Under the pieces are notes generated by a model. The model ran no database searches. It saw only the letters and a list, made by a program, of their open reading frames with translations, and was not told the origin of the DNA. The position numbers and the translations under genes were made by a program. Of a stretch of DNA of 64,000 bases, positions 18,201 to 25,673 are shown in pieces. Origin of the DNA: Trinickia violacea (GTDB taxonomy: Bacteria > Pseudomonadota > Gammaproteobacteria > Burkholderiales > Burkholderiaceae); contig NZ_CP040077.1 in assembly GCF_005280735.1 (NCBI RefSeq), positions 1,426,001 through 1,490,000 of the forward strand, in the 5' to 3' direction. Each line of letters starts with the position of its first letter. Position 1 is the first letter of the stretch.

Positions 18201-19379
18201 GGCTCGCTCGAGGAGGCGGCACCGCGCATTCTGCGCGAAATATGCGAGGCACTCGAGTGGGACTGCGGCGCATTCTGGCGCGTCGATTTGGACGCTGCGG
18301 TGCTGCGGTGCATACAAAAATGGTATTCGACCTCTGTTGCGCCCCCCAGCCTCGAGTTGGCGACGCGGGAGAGCACCTTCGGCGTGGGGCTCGCCGGGCG
18401 AGTATGGTTGAGCGGCGCACCCATATGCATTCCCGACATGACTCTCGATCAGGAGTGTCAACGGGCGGAATCTGCCGCAAAGGAAGGGCTCCACGCGGCC
18501 TTTGCCTTTCCTATCACGCTCAAGAAGGGCGTACTCGGGGTGATCGAATTCTTCAGCTGCGAGGTCCGCTATGCCGATCCCGAGCTTCTGCAGATGATGA
18601 CCACCGTCGGCAGCCAGATTGGACAATTCATCGAGCGCACGCGAGCGGAAGACGCGCTGCGGCATGCGCGGGAAGGGCTTGAGCAGGCGTCACGGATGGC
18701 GACTGTAGCCGAGCTGTCCGCGTCCATTGCCCACGAAATCAACCAACCGCTGCAGGCCGTTGTGGCCAATGGGCAGGCTTGCCGGCGCTGGCTCGCAGCG
18801 ACGCCGCCCGACATCGAGAAAGCCCGGCTCAGTGCCGAAGCCATCGTCCGTGACGGATATGCCACGTCGGACGTAATAAGCCGTATTCGCGCGCTGTTCA
18901 AGCGCACGGCTCCTGCAAAGGTCGAACTCGACATCAATGAGCTGATAATTCAGGTCTGCACTCTGATGGCCGACGACATTCACGGGAAGATGATCTCGCT
19001 CGAGACTCAGCTAGCCCAAGACGTGCCGATGATCAGAGCCGACGCAGTGCAGATTCAACAGGTGATCGTCAACCTTGTGCGTAACGCCGTCGAGGCGTTG
19101 GCGGCGACGTTGGAGCGCAAGAAGTGGCTAGTGATCCGCTCTCGGCGCGACGGGGACAAGGTGGTGGTGGATGTTCAGGACGAGGGCGGCGGGTTGACGA
19201 ATCTGGAGACGATATTCGAGCCTTTTACCACCACAAAGGAAACCGGTATGGGCATGGGGCTCGCGATCTGCCGGTCGATTGTCGAAGCGCACGCCGGCCG
19301 TATTTGGGTCGTGCGTAATGAGGTCCGTGGCGTGACGTTTAGCTTCAGCCTTCCGATTGAAGCTTCGGATGCAACGTGA
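12264..19379 (+). CDS. giant multidomain sensor: kinase-like C-lobe, AAA ATPase, GAF/PAS array, histidine kinase
   Basis: A 2371-residue protein. In order: protein-kinase-like C-lobe (about 1-220) with HKDVKPAN (71-78) and GFG instead of DFG (92-94); AAA ATPase (about 245-520) with Walker A GYSGVGKS (274-281) and Walker B VLFLDDLQW (about 400); helical repeats to about 1235; GAF (1245-1405); PAS (1415-1530); PAS (1545-1665); GAF (1675-1820); PAS (1845-1960); GAF (1966-2120); HisKA with His2157 in SIAHEINQP; HATPase to the end. No membrane helices are evident. Compared with remembered relatives the kinase N-lobe with glycine loop and Lys is missing, and no upstream start restores it. GFG for DFG is, as far as I recall, usual in this family. 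ATG at 12279 is an alternative start. Confidence 0.85.
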   Translation: MDRNSMNQIELDVDRAPWLRARERTVLVPEDSGYKPLDGLFDATMDSGPFLRLAIGIASALAKVHQSGLVHKDVKPANILVNPDSGEVKLTGFGLATRLTRERQRPEPPESIAGTLAYMAPEQTGRMNRSVDSRSDLYAFGVTLYQMLTGSLPFTAVDPMEWVHCHVAREAVPPHERVGHLAPVLSSIVMKLLAKTAEERYQTAAGVEADLRRCLALWESKRRIDEFPLGERDASDQLMIPERLYGRSGEIETLLAAFDRIVTSGAPELVLVSGYSGVGKSSVVNELHRAMVPSHALFASGKFDRYKDIPYATVAQAFRSLIRPLLGKSEAELAAWRDALREALGPNAGLVVDLVPEVAHIVGQPAPAPELPPQDARQRFQLVFRRFIEVFARPEHPLVLFLDDLQWLDVATLDLIEDLLNRSHPQNLLLIGAYRDNEVDSAHPLMRKLDAIRAAGGKVATIALAPLARPHLEQLMADALRCEPARVAPLARLVHDKTAGNPFFAIQFIASLTEDGSLIFDHDAARWSWDLDRIRTKSHTDNVVELMVGKLTRLSAETQQDLQLLACMGNSAELALLETVSPRAEDDLHEGLWEAIRAGLIACTEHSCSFVHDRVQEAAYSLIPEEARAQIHLRIGRVLADSIPPEKLPEMIFEIVNQLNRGAHLITSQDEREKLADLNLIAGKRAKASCAYASALTYLSAGASLIQEDAWECRQELAFALELHRADCELWTGALPSVERRLEALATRAADTVQRAAVASRRVDLYKMLGASDRAVAVGLEYLRHVGIDWVAHPTQQEAHREYERIWSQLGRREIEELVDLPLMKDPACLATLDVLTTLGAPTLYTDENLYALTICRAVNLSLERGNSDAAPARYAAVGLIAGDRFGQYDAGYRLGKMACDLTERRGWKRLGGKTYLLFALVVPWTRPLREGIDPARRAFQMANEHGDPTFAAYACRNLSSNLLASGDPLDQVAREAGHGLEFARTVRFEFIVDMISATLALVGTLRGETAKFGSLDIGVFTERSFEARLTDLPALALPECFYWIRKLQARFFAGDYASAVDACEKAEKCFSTSASFSVMLLERADYHLYAALSRAACCEPMGLDPFAKHREALSAHERQLRAWAENCPQNFEDRSLLVGAEIARIEGRLPEAMDLYERAIRCARSNGFIQNEALCYELAARCYAARGFDEIAHLYLGNARRAYLRWGAFGKVRQLDRLYPALKQDDRASGSAGMIDAPVEDLDLATVIKVSQAVSGEIVPEKLIESLLRTAIEHAGADRGLLILPRDGEFLIQAEAKTSGTAVSVSLRETPVSADGLPETVVRYAARTQESVLLNDTSVGSLHFSDEYIGAQGVRSILCLPLIKQGALVALLYLENRFAPGVFTPGRISFLKVIASQAAISLENSSLYRELQKREAEIRRLVDANIVGILMWDREGRILEANDAFLRMVGYRREDLVSGRLHWTDLTPPELLAHQLEQILPQLEQTGSVQPFEKEYLHKEGHRVPVLIGSAAFDNEHRRGVAFVIDMTERKQAEEELRRSRQYLAEAQMVSHTGSWAWSPVSNAILYWSDECYRVMGHDPAKGLPSFERLVEDVHPDDRPRVLEGLGKAVREGSDWEAEYRLVHFDTGVRTVRCLAHPILDRAGQAIEYIGTVIDVTERKRAEEEREEHLWFLECMDRINRAMQRTNEVEGMTRGVLEEALAIFNCDRAWLAYPCDPDAPTCRAVMEHTHPDYPGAFALGEELPVDAQAAECLRDLLHAPGAVVDPGIPSEIRERYNILSTIAIAVRPRGDRPYLFGLHQCSHSRSWTTVERRLFEEIGRRLEDALTSAIAHRDLLASEEALRTSEERFRTLVEHATDAIFLYDEQGIVRDVNRQACEALGYTREELIGMRPRQFSPDITTEHTQWVRQRLREDGSATFNHRHQRKDGSLFPVEVRVRAFDRGGRLFAIGQVSDITDRRRREQRLLAQFGVTRTLSEAGSLEEAAPRILREICEALEWDCGAFWRVDLDAAVLRCIQKWYSTSVAPPSLELATRESTFGVGLAGRVWLSGAPICIPDMTLDQECQRAESAAKEGLHAAFAFPITLKKGVLGVIEFFSCEVRYADPELLQMMTTVGSQIGQFIERTRAEDALRHAREGLEQASRMATVAELSASIAHEINQPLQAVVANGQACRRWLAATPPDIEKARLSAEAIVRDGYATSDVISRIRALFKRTAPAKVELDINELIIQVCTLMADDIHGKMISLETQLAQDVPMIRADAVQIQQVIVNLVRNAVEALAATLERKKWLVIRSRRDGDKVVVDVQDEGGGLTNLETIFEPFTTTKETGMGMGLAICRSIVEAHAGRIWVVRNEVRGVTFSFSLPIEASDAT

Positions 19380-19395
19380 AGCGCGGCCTGCAATG

Positions 19396-20379
19396 TCAGT
19401 ACGGTTCGATTTCGACCTTTCCGCGGAAGATGAAATACTGATAGAGGTTGTAGCCGACCATCACCGGCAAAAGCATTCCGAAACCGGCAAGCATGAAAGC
19501 GAGGGTTGAACTATCGGACGCTGCATCGTGAATCGTGAGCCGTCCAGGAATGACGTAGGGCCACAGGCTCGTCGCCAGTCCGATGAACGAACTGAGAAAG
19601 AGGGCCGCGGCGCCCGCAAATGGCGCTAGAACTCTATTCATGGCGGTAGTGACGACGATATAGAGACCCGACATCGCAGCGATGAAGGCAAAGACGAGGA
19701 GGACATGAAAGATGCTCGGCTCGGTCCATCTGGCCAAGCCGACTTCGCTAAGGGAACGGGTGCCGAAGGAAAGCACCAGCGCGCACACCATTGTGGTGAA
19801 GACGCTGAGGATGGTCCACTTCCGGGCGTTTCGCTCGACTCGACCTGTCACCTTCTTGATGAGGTACGTAGCGCCTAGCAGGATGTATCCGGATACCACC
19901 CCAAGCGCCGAGACGAGCGAGAACGCGAAGTCGGCTGTGCCCCCGGAAAATCCCGTAATGAGCCTGCCCAGTATCAGTCCTTGCGCAATGGCTGCGAGAA
20001 GGCTGCCGACTCCGAAGACGCAGTCCCATGCCCGGGGCTTTCGGGCTGCATGACGAAACTCGATGGCTGCTCCCCGCATGATGAGTGCGGCTATGAGAAG
20101 CATCACGACGCCATACATACCGCTGAGAAGCGTCGCATAGACAATCGGGAATGCGCCAAATAGCCCCCCGCCCAGAACGACCAGCCAGGTTTCGTTCGCG
20201 CCCCAAACGTGATTGATCGAATGAATCATCTGGTCTCGGTCGGAGGCGCGAGGTGTCATGAGGCTCAGAATGCCGATGCCGAGATCGAATCCGTCGGTGA
20301 TGACATAGAGCGCCAAAACAATGGCCAAAAGGCAGAACCACAGGTTGGCGAGGATGTTGTGTGCCGATGTGTCTATCAT
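19396..20379 (-). CDS. cioB: cyanide-insensitive quinol oxidase subunit II (CioB/CydB)
   Basis: A 327-residue integral membrane protein with about eight helices, matching bd-type oxidase subunit II (early TDGFDLGIG motif and conserved ANETWLVVLGGGLFGAFP). The ATG at 20379 is preferred over an in-frame TTG at 20391 because GGGAAG lies just upstream. It follows cioA by 24 bases and converges on the giant kinase gene with a 16-base gap. It forms the heterodimer with CioA that oxidises quinol and reduces oxygen without pumping protons. Confidence 0.9.
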   Translation of the reverse strand: MIDTSAHNILANLWFCLLAIVLALYVITDGFDLGIGILSLMTPRASDRDQMIHSINHVWGANETWLVVLGGGLFGAFPIVYATLLSGMYGVVMLLIAALIMRGAAIEFRHAARKPRAWDCVFGVGSLLAAIAQGLILGRLITGFSGGTADFAFSLVSALGVVSGYILLGATYLIKKVTGRVERNARKWTILSVFTTMVCALVLSFGTRSLSEVGLARWTEPSIFHVLLVFAFIAAMSGLYIVVTTAMNRVLAPFAGAAALFLSSFIGLATSLWPYVIPGRLTIHDAASDSSTLAFMLAGFGMLLPVMVGYNLYQYFIFRGKVEIEPY

Positions 20380-20403
20380 TGAACTTCCCAATTGATGCTG
20401 GAT

Positions 20404-21804
20404 TTACCGTGCCGACGGTGTCTTTTCGATAACGACGGCAGCGTGTTCAGGCGGATGCATGGTCAAGTCAGGTCCCGCATGCAACCAGCGCCGCGCGAAA
20501 AAAAAGAAGGTGGAAATCAGCACCACGTAGAAAGCAAAGAACATCGCGATGCTCAACATGGTCGCCGTAGGCGTAACGTTCACCGAGACGGCGTCCCGGG
20601 TTCGCAGCAGACCGTAGACGATCCACGGTTGGCGCCCCACCTCGCGGACAATCCATCCCGACTCGACCGCAATGTAGGGGAGGGGAATGGCGAGTATCCA
20701 TGCGAGTAAAAGCCGCTTCCTGGTTGCGAGTTCGTGAGGAGCACGGCGTGTTTTCCTGATTGCCAACGCTGTCCATAGCGCGAGCAGCACGAAAGCGAAG
20801 CCGATGCCGGCCATCACCCGAAAGGCGTAATAAAGCAGCGGTATAAAAGGTGGCTGGTCGTTCCTCGGAATGTCCGCAAGTCCGATGACCTTGCCGTGCA
20901 GGCTGTGAGTGCCCAGGATGCTGAGCATGCCAGGTACTTCAACCGACCAGTCGTTCTTCTGCTCGGATTGATCTGGCCATGCAAGAAGCGACCAGGACGC
21001 GCCCGTTCCAGGTGCGTTCGTATGCCAGTGTCCTTCAATGGCGGCGCCTTTAGCTGGCTGTGTTCTGAAAATATCGACGCCGCTCGCGTCACCTAGCCAG
21101 ACTTGAAGCGGTGCTACGACAACCAGCGCAATCAGGGCCATGCGAAAAGACTTGAGAAAAAAATCCGTATGGCGCTCACGGAACAGATGGTATGCAGAGA
21201 TGCCTGCGACAACGAAAAGCCCTGTCTCGATAGCCGCGGTCCACATATGCGCCACACCCCACAGCATGTCGGGACTGAATATGGCCTGTGCGTAACTATC
21301 GACGAAAATCTTGCCGTCATGCACGCTCACGCCGGCAGGTGTTTGCATCCATGAATTGGCCACCATGATCCAGAATGCGGACAGAGTCGAACCCAGTGCG
21401 ACCATTCCTGTGGCGAACAGGTGAACGGCGGCTGGCACGCGCCCCCAGCCAAACATGACGATGCCCATGAAACCTGCTTCGAGCATGAAAGCCATCGCGC
21501 CCTCGAAGCCGAGGATGTTTCCGAAGAACTGGCCAGTGAATTCGGAGAAGCCCGCCCAGTTTGTGCCGAACTGGAATTCCATTGGGATACCGCTGACCAC
21601 GCCAACCGCAAAGTTAAGAATTAGCAGTCTTGCCCAGTGACGCGCGTGCTGGTAGTAGGCGATGTCACCGGTACGAAGCCATCTTGCCTCAAGGAAAAAG
21701 ATGAATGCGGAAAGGCTAATCGAAAGGATCGGCCACAGGATATGAAATATGGCCGTCATCGCGAACTGTGCGCGAGACAGTTCGATCAGGAGATTTTCGT
21801 CCAT
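20404..21804 (-). CDS. cioA: cyanide-insensitive quinol oxidase subunit I (CioA/CydA)
   Basis: A 466-residue bd-type oxidase subunit I. It has the early haem ligand His in AIFHILWP, GxPMEFQFGTNW in the second helical region, and GRQPWIVYG in the quinol-oxidation region. The short Q loop and overall length fit the CIO subgroup rather than E. coli CydA. About nine membrane helices are expected. The oxidase gives high-affinity, cyanide-tolerant respiration, consistent with the cbb3 genes and FixJ-type regulator in the same island. Its promoter should lie in the region shared with the divergent MarR gene. Confidence 0.9.
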   Translation of the reverse strand: MDENLLIELSRAQFAMTAIFHILWPILSISLSAFIFFLEARWLRTGDIAYYQHARHWARLLILNFAVGVVSGIPMEFQFGTNWAGFSEFTGQFFGNILGFEGAMAFMLEAGFMGIVMFGWGRVPAAVHLFATGMVALGSTLSAFWIMVANSWMQTPAGVSVHDGKIFVDSYAQAIFSPDMLWGVAHMWTAAIETGLFVVAGISAYHLFRERHTDFFLKSFRMALIALVVVAPLQVWLGDASGVDIFRTQPAKGAAIEGHWHTNAPGTGASWSLLAWPDQSEQKNDWSVEVPGMLSILGTHSLHGKVIGLADIPRNDQPPFIPLLYYAFRVMAGIGFAFVLLALWTALAIRKTRRAPHELATRKRLLLAWILAIPLPYIAVESGWIVREVGRQPWIVYGLLRTRDAVSVNVTPTATMLSIAMFFAFYVVLISTFFFFARRWLHAGPDLTMHPPEHAAVVIEKTPSAR

Positions 21805-22172
21805 GCTTTGTTACTGTTGCTATCGTCGATTTGAAGGAGCACCACTGCCCTGACGAGATCGCTGGACAGCCGTTATACGAGTGATGAGAGGGAAGCAGAA
21901 GCCATGAGTTGGTTGGCCGCAGATTCGAATTCGCGGACCTTGCCGTCAATGATAAGAAGCTTGTTGCGTGCCGCCTATTACATAAAGCTGCAGTCGGCGC
22001 AGTTAACAGATGTAGCGATTCTTCCTCGAGGTGAAGTGGGCGAGTTTTCGCCGGCGAAGCGCCGGAGCTTACCGATGATGCTCTGCGAAGGCGTTTCCCG
22101 ACACCACTGCGACGTCACAACATAAACATGTAATAACAGTGTCGAAACCAGCTTGCTATCATCGTTCCTTAC
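21805..22172. other. 368-base divergent region between cioA and marR-type gene
   Basis: No gene is supported. It contains CATTACATAA-like sequence around 21975-21985 and the TTACAT-type inverted repeat at 22118-22133, about 40 bases before the MarR start. It probably carries both promoters. Confidence 0.45.
22118..22133. promoter_or_regulatory. degenerate copy of the TTACAT/ATGTAA palindrome
   Basis: CAACATAAACATGTAA keeps a perfect right arm (ATGTAA) and four of six bases of the left arm with the same four-base spacer as the copies at 5942 and 11875. It ends 39 bases before the MarR-type start and lies about 315 bases from cioA. Confidence 0.4.
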
Positions 22173-22694
22173 ATGAGCAATGTTCAACGCACTCTGGGCT
22201 GCATGAATGAAGACATCGACAACCGAAGGGGCTATGCCTTGAACGAGGTACATGCTCACGTGGCCCAGGCCGGTGTCGATTTCTCTTTGCTTTGCAACGT
22301 AGAATCGCGCTTTGTGAGAGCGCGTGCGGCCTTGCTGAGGGAGTTGAGCCGAGCCCTCAGTGGTCTTGAGCTCGGCGTGAACGAAGCGAACGTGTTGATG
22401 GCGATCGGTAAAGGTGTTGCTGGCAGTCCTACGGGATTGTCCGAAGTGGTGGGCGTCGACTCGGCGTGCATGAGCCGATTGTTGGACCGACTGGAGAAGA
22501 GGTCGTTGCTACAGCGTTCCCGAAGCAGGGAAGACCGAAGAGTAGTGAAAGTTTCGCTGACGGAAGGTGGTACCCGCATGTATATCAGCCTCGACCAGAT
22601 TACACCCAGCCTATTGAACGAGCGATTTGTCAGACTCTCGCGTGCAGAGCTGCTCGAATTGCAATGTCTTCTTGGGAAACTAATCGGCGATTGA
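22173..22694 (+). CDS. MarR-family transcriptional regulator
   Basis: A 173-residue protein with a winged helix-turn-helix. The recognition-helix region LSEVVGVDSACMSRLLDRLEKRSLLQRSRSREDRR (about 90-124) shows the typical wing with DRR. ATG at 22173 is used; ATG at 22203 is equally possible as neither has a strong ribosome site. Divergence from cioAB suggests it may regulate that oxidase in response to a small ligand or oxidant, by inference from position. Confidence 0.8.
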   Translation: MSNVQRTLGCMNEDIDNRRGYALNEVHAHVAQAGVDFSLLCNVESRFVRARAALLRELSRALSGLELGVNEANVLMAIGKGVAGSPTGLSEVVGVDSACMSRLLDRLEKRSLLQRSRSREDRRVVKVSLTEGGTRMYISLDQITPSLLNERFVRLSRAELLELQCLLGKLIGD

Positions 22695-22813
22695 AATAAC
22701 GAGTGGTATCGACCCAGTTCCTTTTTCGCGCCATTTGTTTAGGATGACGATTTAGGCGTTTCGATTTAAGGCTTCGGGGAGCGAGAGCCCGTAAAATCTG
22801 CGATGCCCGTGAA

Positions 22814-23215
22814 ATGGATAATGCCGCCAAAGAGGCCGGTCGCGCCCGAATCCAGCCGAACCAAGCAATTGCCGAGTTTGCCAGGGTCCTCTGGCACCTG
22901 CGCGCCATTCTGGTTCTGCTGCTGGTTCTTTTTCTCATTTTGTCTGTCGCCATGTACTACATTGGGGGCGCCGTCGATGCAGCCACGCGCACCCAATCGT
23001 CGCTAGGTCAAACTTTCTACTTTTGTGCGGTCACGGCGCTGACTATCGGCTACGGCGACGTTGTGCCGACCACCACGTTTGGTCGGATCGTGGCGGTATC
23101 GCTTGGACTGCTCGGCGTGTTGATAACGGGCGTCATAACTGCTTCCGCGGTTTATGCTATCCAGGTGGCCGCGCATCGTGCCGGGCTACTGCCTGGTAAT
23201 GCAGACGACCGCTGA
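22814..23215 (+). CDS. two-helix potassium channel family protein
   Basis: A 133-residue protein with a membrane helix at about 28-50, a pore loop with the K+ selectivity filter TIGYGD (about 77-82), and a second helix at about 93-115. It lacks the cytosolic RCK domain of larger channels, so it would be a minimal KcsA-like pore acting as a tetramer. It stands alone, 119 bases after the MarR gene. Confidence 0.85.
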   Translation: MDNAAKEAGRARIQPNQAIAEFARVLWHLRAILVLLLVLFLILSVAMYYIGGAVDAATRTQSSLGQTFYFCAVTALTIGYGDVVPTTTFGRIVAVSLGLLGVLITGVITASAVYAIQVAAHRAGLLPGNADDR

Positions 23216-23432
23216 TCTCGATAATGTGTTTAAAAACTCCGCGGCAGTACCTACCGACGACGCACATGGGATAGCGTTTTGAGCGCGCGTCGTCGTGCGA
23301 ATAGGAAAGCGGCGCGCTTGACGTTTCTACAATGTGGTCCAGCGTGCCGCGGGCGAACAGCGCCAAGGGCGGCATCATCTTGTTGCCGTTTATCGTTCTC
23401 GAATCAACTTGTTTTTTCCAGGAGAAAGAATC

Positions 23433-23870
23433 ATGAAGGCAAAGTGGGCACTCGTTTTTATCGCAGCGTCGGCATTTAGCGCGGTTTGCCAGCCGGCAAG
23501 CGCGCAGGTAGCGGGCGCGCAGACTATCGGCATCTCGGTCGAGCAGTCGCAGTTGATCGTTGAAGGGTGGAGTGTCAAGAAGAGCCTGCTCGGCAAAAGC
23601 ATCTACAACGACAGCGGCGAGAAGGTCGGCGTGCTGCACGACATCATCGTCGCGCCGGATAACGCGGTATCGTTCGCAATCGTGGCGGCGCACCAGTTTC
23701 TCGGTGTGTCCCAGCACGACGTAGCGATTCCAATGTCGCAACTCGACGTTGTGGACGGAAAACTCGTGTGGGCCGGCGCCACGCGTGATGCAGTCAAGTC
23801 GATTCCGGCCTTTCAGTATGCGAAGGTCAGGGAGGTTCCGGTTGCACGCAAGGAGTACGGCCGCCGCTGA
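23433..23870 (+). CDS. exported PRC-barrel domain protein
   Basis: A 145-residue protein with a cleavable signal peptide (MKAKWALVFIAASAFSAVCQPASAQ), followed by a PRC-barrel-like domain (LLGKSIYNDSGEKVGVLHDIIVAPD and AIPMSQLDVVDGKLVWAGA). The ATG at 23433 has an AGGAGAAAG ribosome site. PRC-barrel proteins in Burkholderiaceae are often small periplasmic stress proteins of unknown function. No operon partner is apparent; the next gene converges. Confidence 0.8.
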   Translation: MKAKWALVFIAASAFSAVCQPASAQVAGAQTIGISVEQSQLIVEGWSVKKSLLGKSIYNDSGEKVGVLHDIIVAPDNAVSFAIVAAHQFLGVSQHDVAIPMSQLDVVDGKLVWAGATRDAVKSIPAFQYAKVREVPVARKEYGRR

Positions 23871-24013
23871 CTACAGCGCCACCGGCGTGCTGGCGCGCCG
23901 CATGTCGACGCATGCTCGAAATACGACAGATGCGCATTTGGAAAAGCCGGTGGCACCCCACAAGACTAGCTCCGACCCGAGGAGCACGAGCCTATCCCCG
24001 CACGCGCAGGCTG

Positions 24014-24313
24014 TTACTGCTTCCCCTCTTCCGGCTTCGCCTTCTCGCTCGTCCCGCTGTCACGCGTCGCGTTGTGGATGGCGCTTTTCGTCGCGTGATA
24101 CCCGTGCTCGGTGGTATTCGCCACCCAGTGCCCCGCTTTCTTAGCACCACTGGCCGTCGCATGCGCTGCATCGCGCGCACCGTGCCCGATCGCAGTGCCG
24201 GCTCCCTTCACGTCTTCCTTGAATTGGTGGGCGGCTTCATGCACGTCCGCGTACGCCGCCGATTGAAACACGCCGAGCACCAGCGCTACCAAAAGCAGTT
24301 TTCGAGTTTTCAT
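24014..24313 (-). CDS. small exported His/Lys/Ala-rich protein, unknown function
   Basis: A 99-residue protein with a signal peptide (MKTRKLLLVALVLGVFQSAAYA) and a mature part rich in Ala, His, Lys and Gly, with amphipathic repeats such as HEAAHQFKEDVKGAG and GARDAAHATASGAKKAGH. The ATG at 24313 has an AGGGA element; an in-frame TTG six bases earlier is rejected. The pattern resembles small periplasmic or LEA-like stress proteins, without a firm family. Confidence 0.65.
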   Translation of the reverse strand: MKTRKLLLVALVLGVFQSAAYADVHEAAHQFKEDVKGAGTAIGHGARDAAHATASGAKKAGHWVANTTEHGYHATKSAIHNATRDSGTSEKAKPEEGKQ

Positions 24314-24357
24314 TAACAAGGTCCCTTAAAAAATCACAAAGACAACAACGGCAGCGA

Positions 24358-24852
24358 TCACGCGTTCGGCTTCGCGGCTTCCCCTAATGAACCCAAACCG
24401 GAAGCATCGAGAATTACGGCGGCGCGCCCTGTCATCACAAGCCGGTCACCACAGCGCAAGGTAAAGCTGTAGAGCACGTTATTCGCGTCGCCGCTAATGC
24501 GTTCGGCTTCGACAATCAATCGACCGTCGAGTATATCGAGCCGTTCCACCTGCATCTCGACGCTGCGCAAGCTCGCGAGAAACCCCGCACGCGGGCGTTG
24601 CGTCTGAGTGGCGAGCACCGCCCCGTGCACGGCCATGGCTTGCGCCGCGTATTCGATGCCGCAGACCGCAGCAAGACGCCCATTCGACCGAAGCGGATTG
24701 CTCGGTTCGAGATGACTCGTCGCCACGCAGCGAATCGCTTCGTCGCTCCATGTCTCGACGGCGTCGAGCAGGCACATCGTGCCGCTGTGCGGGATGTGCG
24801 CGGCGATCCACGTGTGATCGAACGTTGGCGAGCCGGGAGTCGTCGAGCTCAT
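24358..24852 (-). CDS. hot-dog-fold 3-hydroxyacyl-ACP dehydratase, ApeP type
   Basis: A 164-residue hot-dog protein. The N-terminal HIPHSGTMCLLDAVETW and central CGIEYAAQAMAVHGA segments match the FabZ-like dehydratases of aryl polyene clusters; His of HIPHSG is the probable catalytic base. It is the last gene of the nine-gene minus-strand operon, starting at ATG 24852 inside an ATGA overlap with the chain-length factor. It would remove water from 3-hydroxyacyl-ACP to extend the conjugated chain. Confidence 0.75.
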   Translation of the reverse strand: MSSTTPGSPTFDHTWIAAHIPHSGTMCLLDAVETWSDEAIRCVATSHLEPSNPLRSNGRLAAVCGIEYAAQAMAVHGAVLATQTQRPRAGFLASLRSVEMQVERLDILDGRLIVEAERISGDANNVLYSFTLRCGDRLVMTGRAAVILDASGLGSLGEAAKPNA

Positions 24853-25673
24853 GACGCGACGTCTCCACACGAACCGCACATCGTGATGTCGACTGCGAGC
24901 CGCAGATCGTCCAGATAGTCGAGCACGACGCTCGACGAACGCCGCAAGGCAAGCGCATCGATTAACGGCAGCGCGCGCGCCGCGGGATTGTTGAGTCGCA
25001 GTGCTTCGAAATCGGAAGAGGCGAGCGTGGTCGCGGGTTCGTCGGCGAGTCGAACGTCGATGCGCGCCAGGGCTTGGTCGCTCTCTTGCGGCGTCAACAC
25101 GAGCGCCACGCCGAACGAATCCTCGACAGGACGCACGTCCCGAATCGGCGCGGGGTAGTCCGCATCGAACGCGATCAAGAGCGTCGGCTTCGCATCGATC
25201 GCCACCTGCGTGATGCTTTCCAGCAGCCCCGCGGCGAAGCTGCCGTCATACGCGCACAGCACGTTCGACGGCGCCATCGAGCCCATCGCGATGCCCCAGT
25301 ATCCGGCCGGCGCGTTGTGGACGGAGTTGTGAAAACGCGTCGGCGACAAGTCGCGGTCGTCGCCCGCGAGCGTTTCGCACACGACGTGGCAATTCTGGCC
25401 GTCGCCACCGGATGAAGCGAACACGGTGGCGAGCGTCGACGGGTCGCGTCCGCTCGCGAGCGCGGCTTCGCGGCCGACCGCGAGCGAGAGCTTGACGGTG
25501 GCGACGGTGCGGCGGCGTTCGGGCGGCGGAAGCTCCGACGGCACGGGCAGCACAGTGCGCTGCGGTTCGTACGCGGCCTTGCCCGCCAGCACTTGAGCCG
25601 CTTGCTCCCAGTTGCTCAAGCCCGGCCCGAGCAGCCCGATGCCTTCGATGAATGCGCTCAAGCTCTGCTTCAT
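24849..25673 (-). CDS. beta-ketoacyl synthase chain-length factor (ApeC-like)
   Basis: A 274-residue thiolase-fold protein of the ketoacyl-synthase-like N-terminal family. It has the SSGGDGQNCHVVCETL and HNSVHNAPAGYWGIAMG motifs and a region SNVLCAYDGSFAAGL around the former active-site Cys, but lacks the C-terminal His motifs of active ketosynthases and is much shorter. It should pair with the preceding ketosynthase to set chain length. ATG 25673 overlaps the ketosynthase stop (ATGA). A long upstream extension of the frame is antisense-like and rejected. Confidence 0.75.
   Translation of the reverse strand: MKQSLSAFIEGIGLLGPGLSNWEQAAQVLAGKAAYEPQRTVLPVPSELPPPERRRTVATVKLSLAVGREAALASGRDPSTLATVFASSGGDGQNCHVVCETLAGDDRDLSPTRFHNSVHNAPAGYWGIAMGSMAPSNVLCAYDGSFAAGLLESITQVAIDAKPTLLIAFDADYPAPIRDVRPVEDSFGVALVLTPQESDQALARIDVRLADEPATTLASSDFEALRLNNPAARALPLIDALALRRSSSVVLDYLDDLRLAVDITMCGSCGDVAS

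Noticed and set aside
22165..22185. Fourth copy of the TTACAT palindrome (TTACATGAGC...)
   Set aside because: The right arm is shifted by one base and mismatched, and the site overlaps the MarR start codon.
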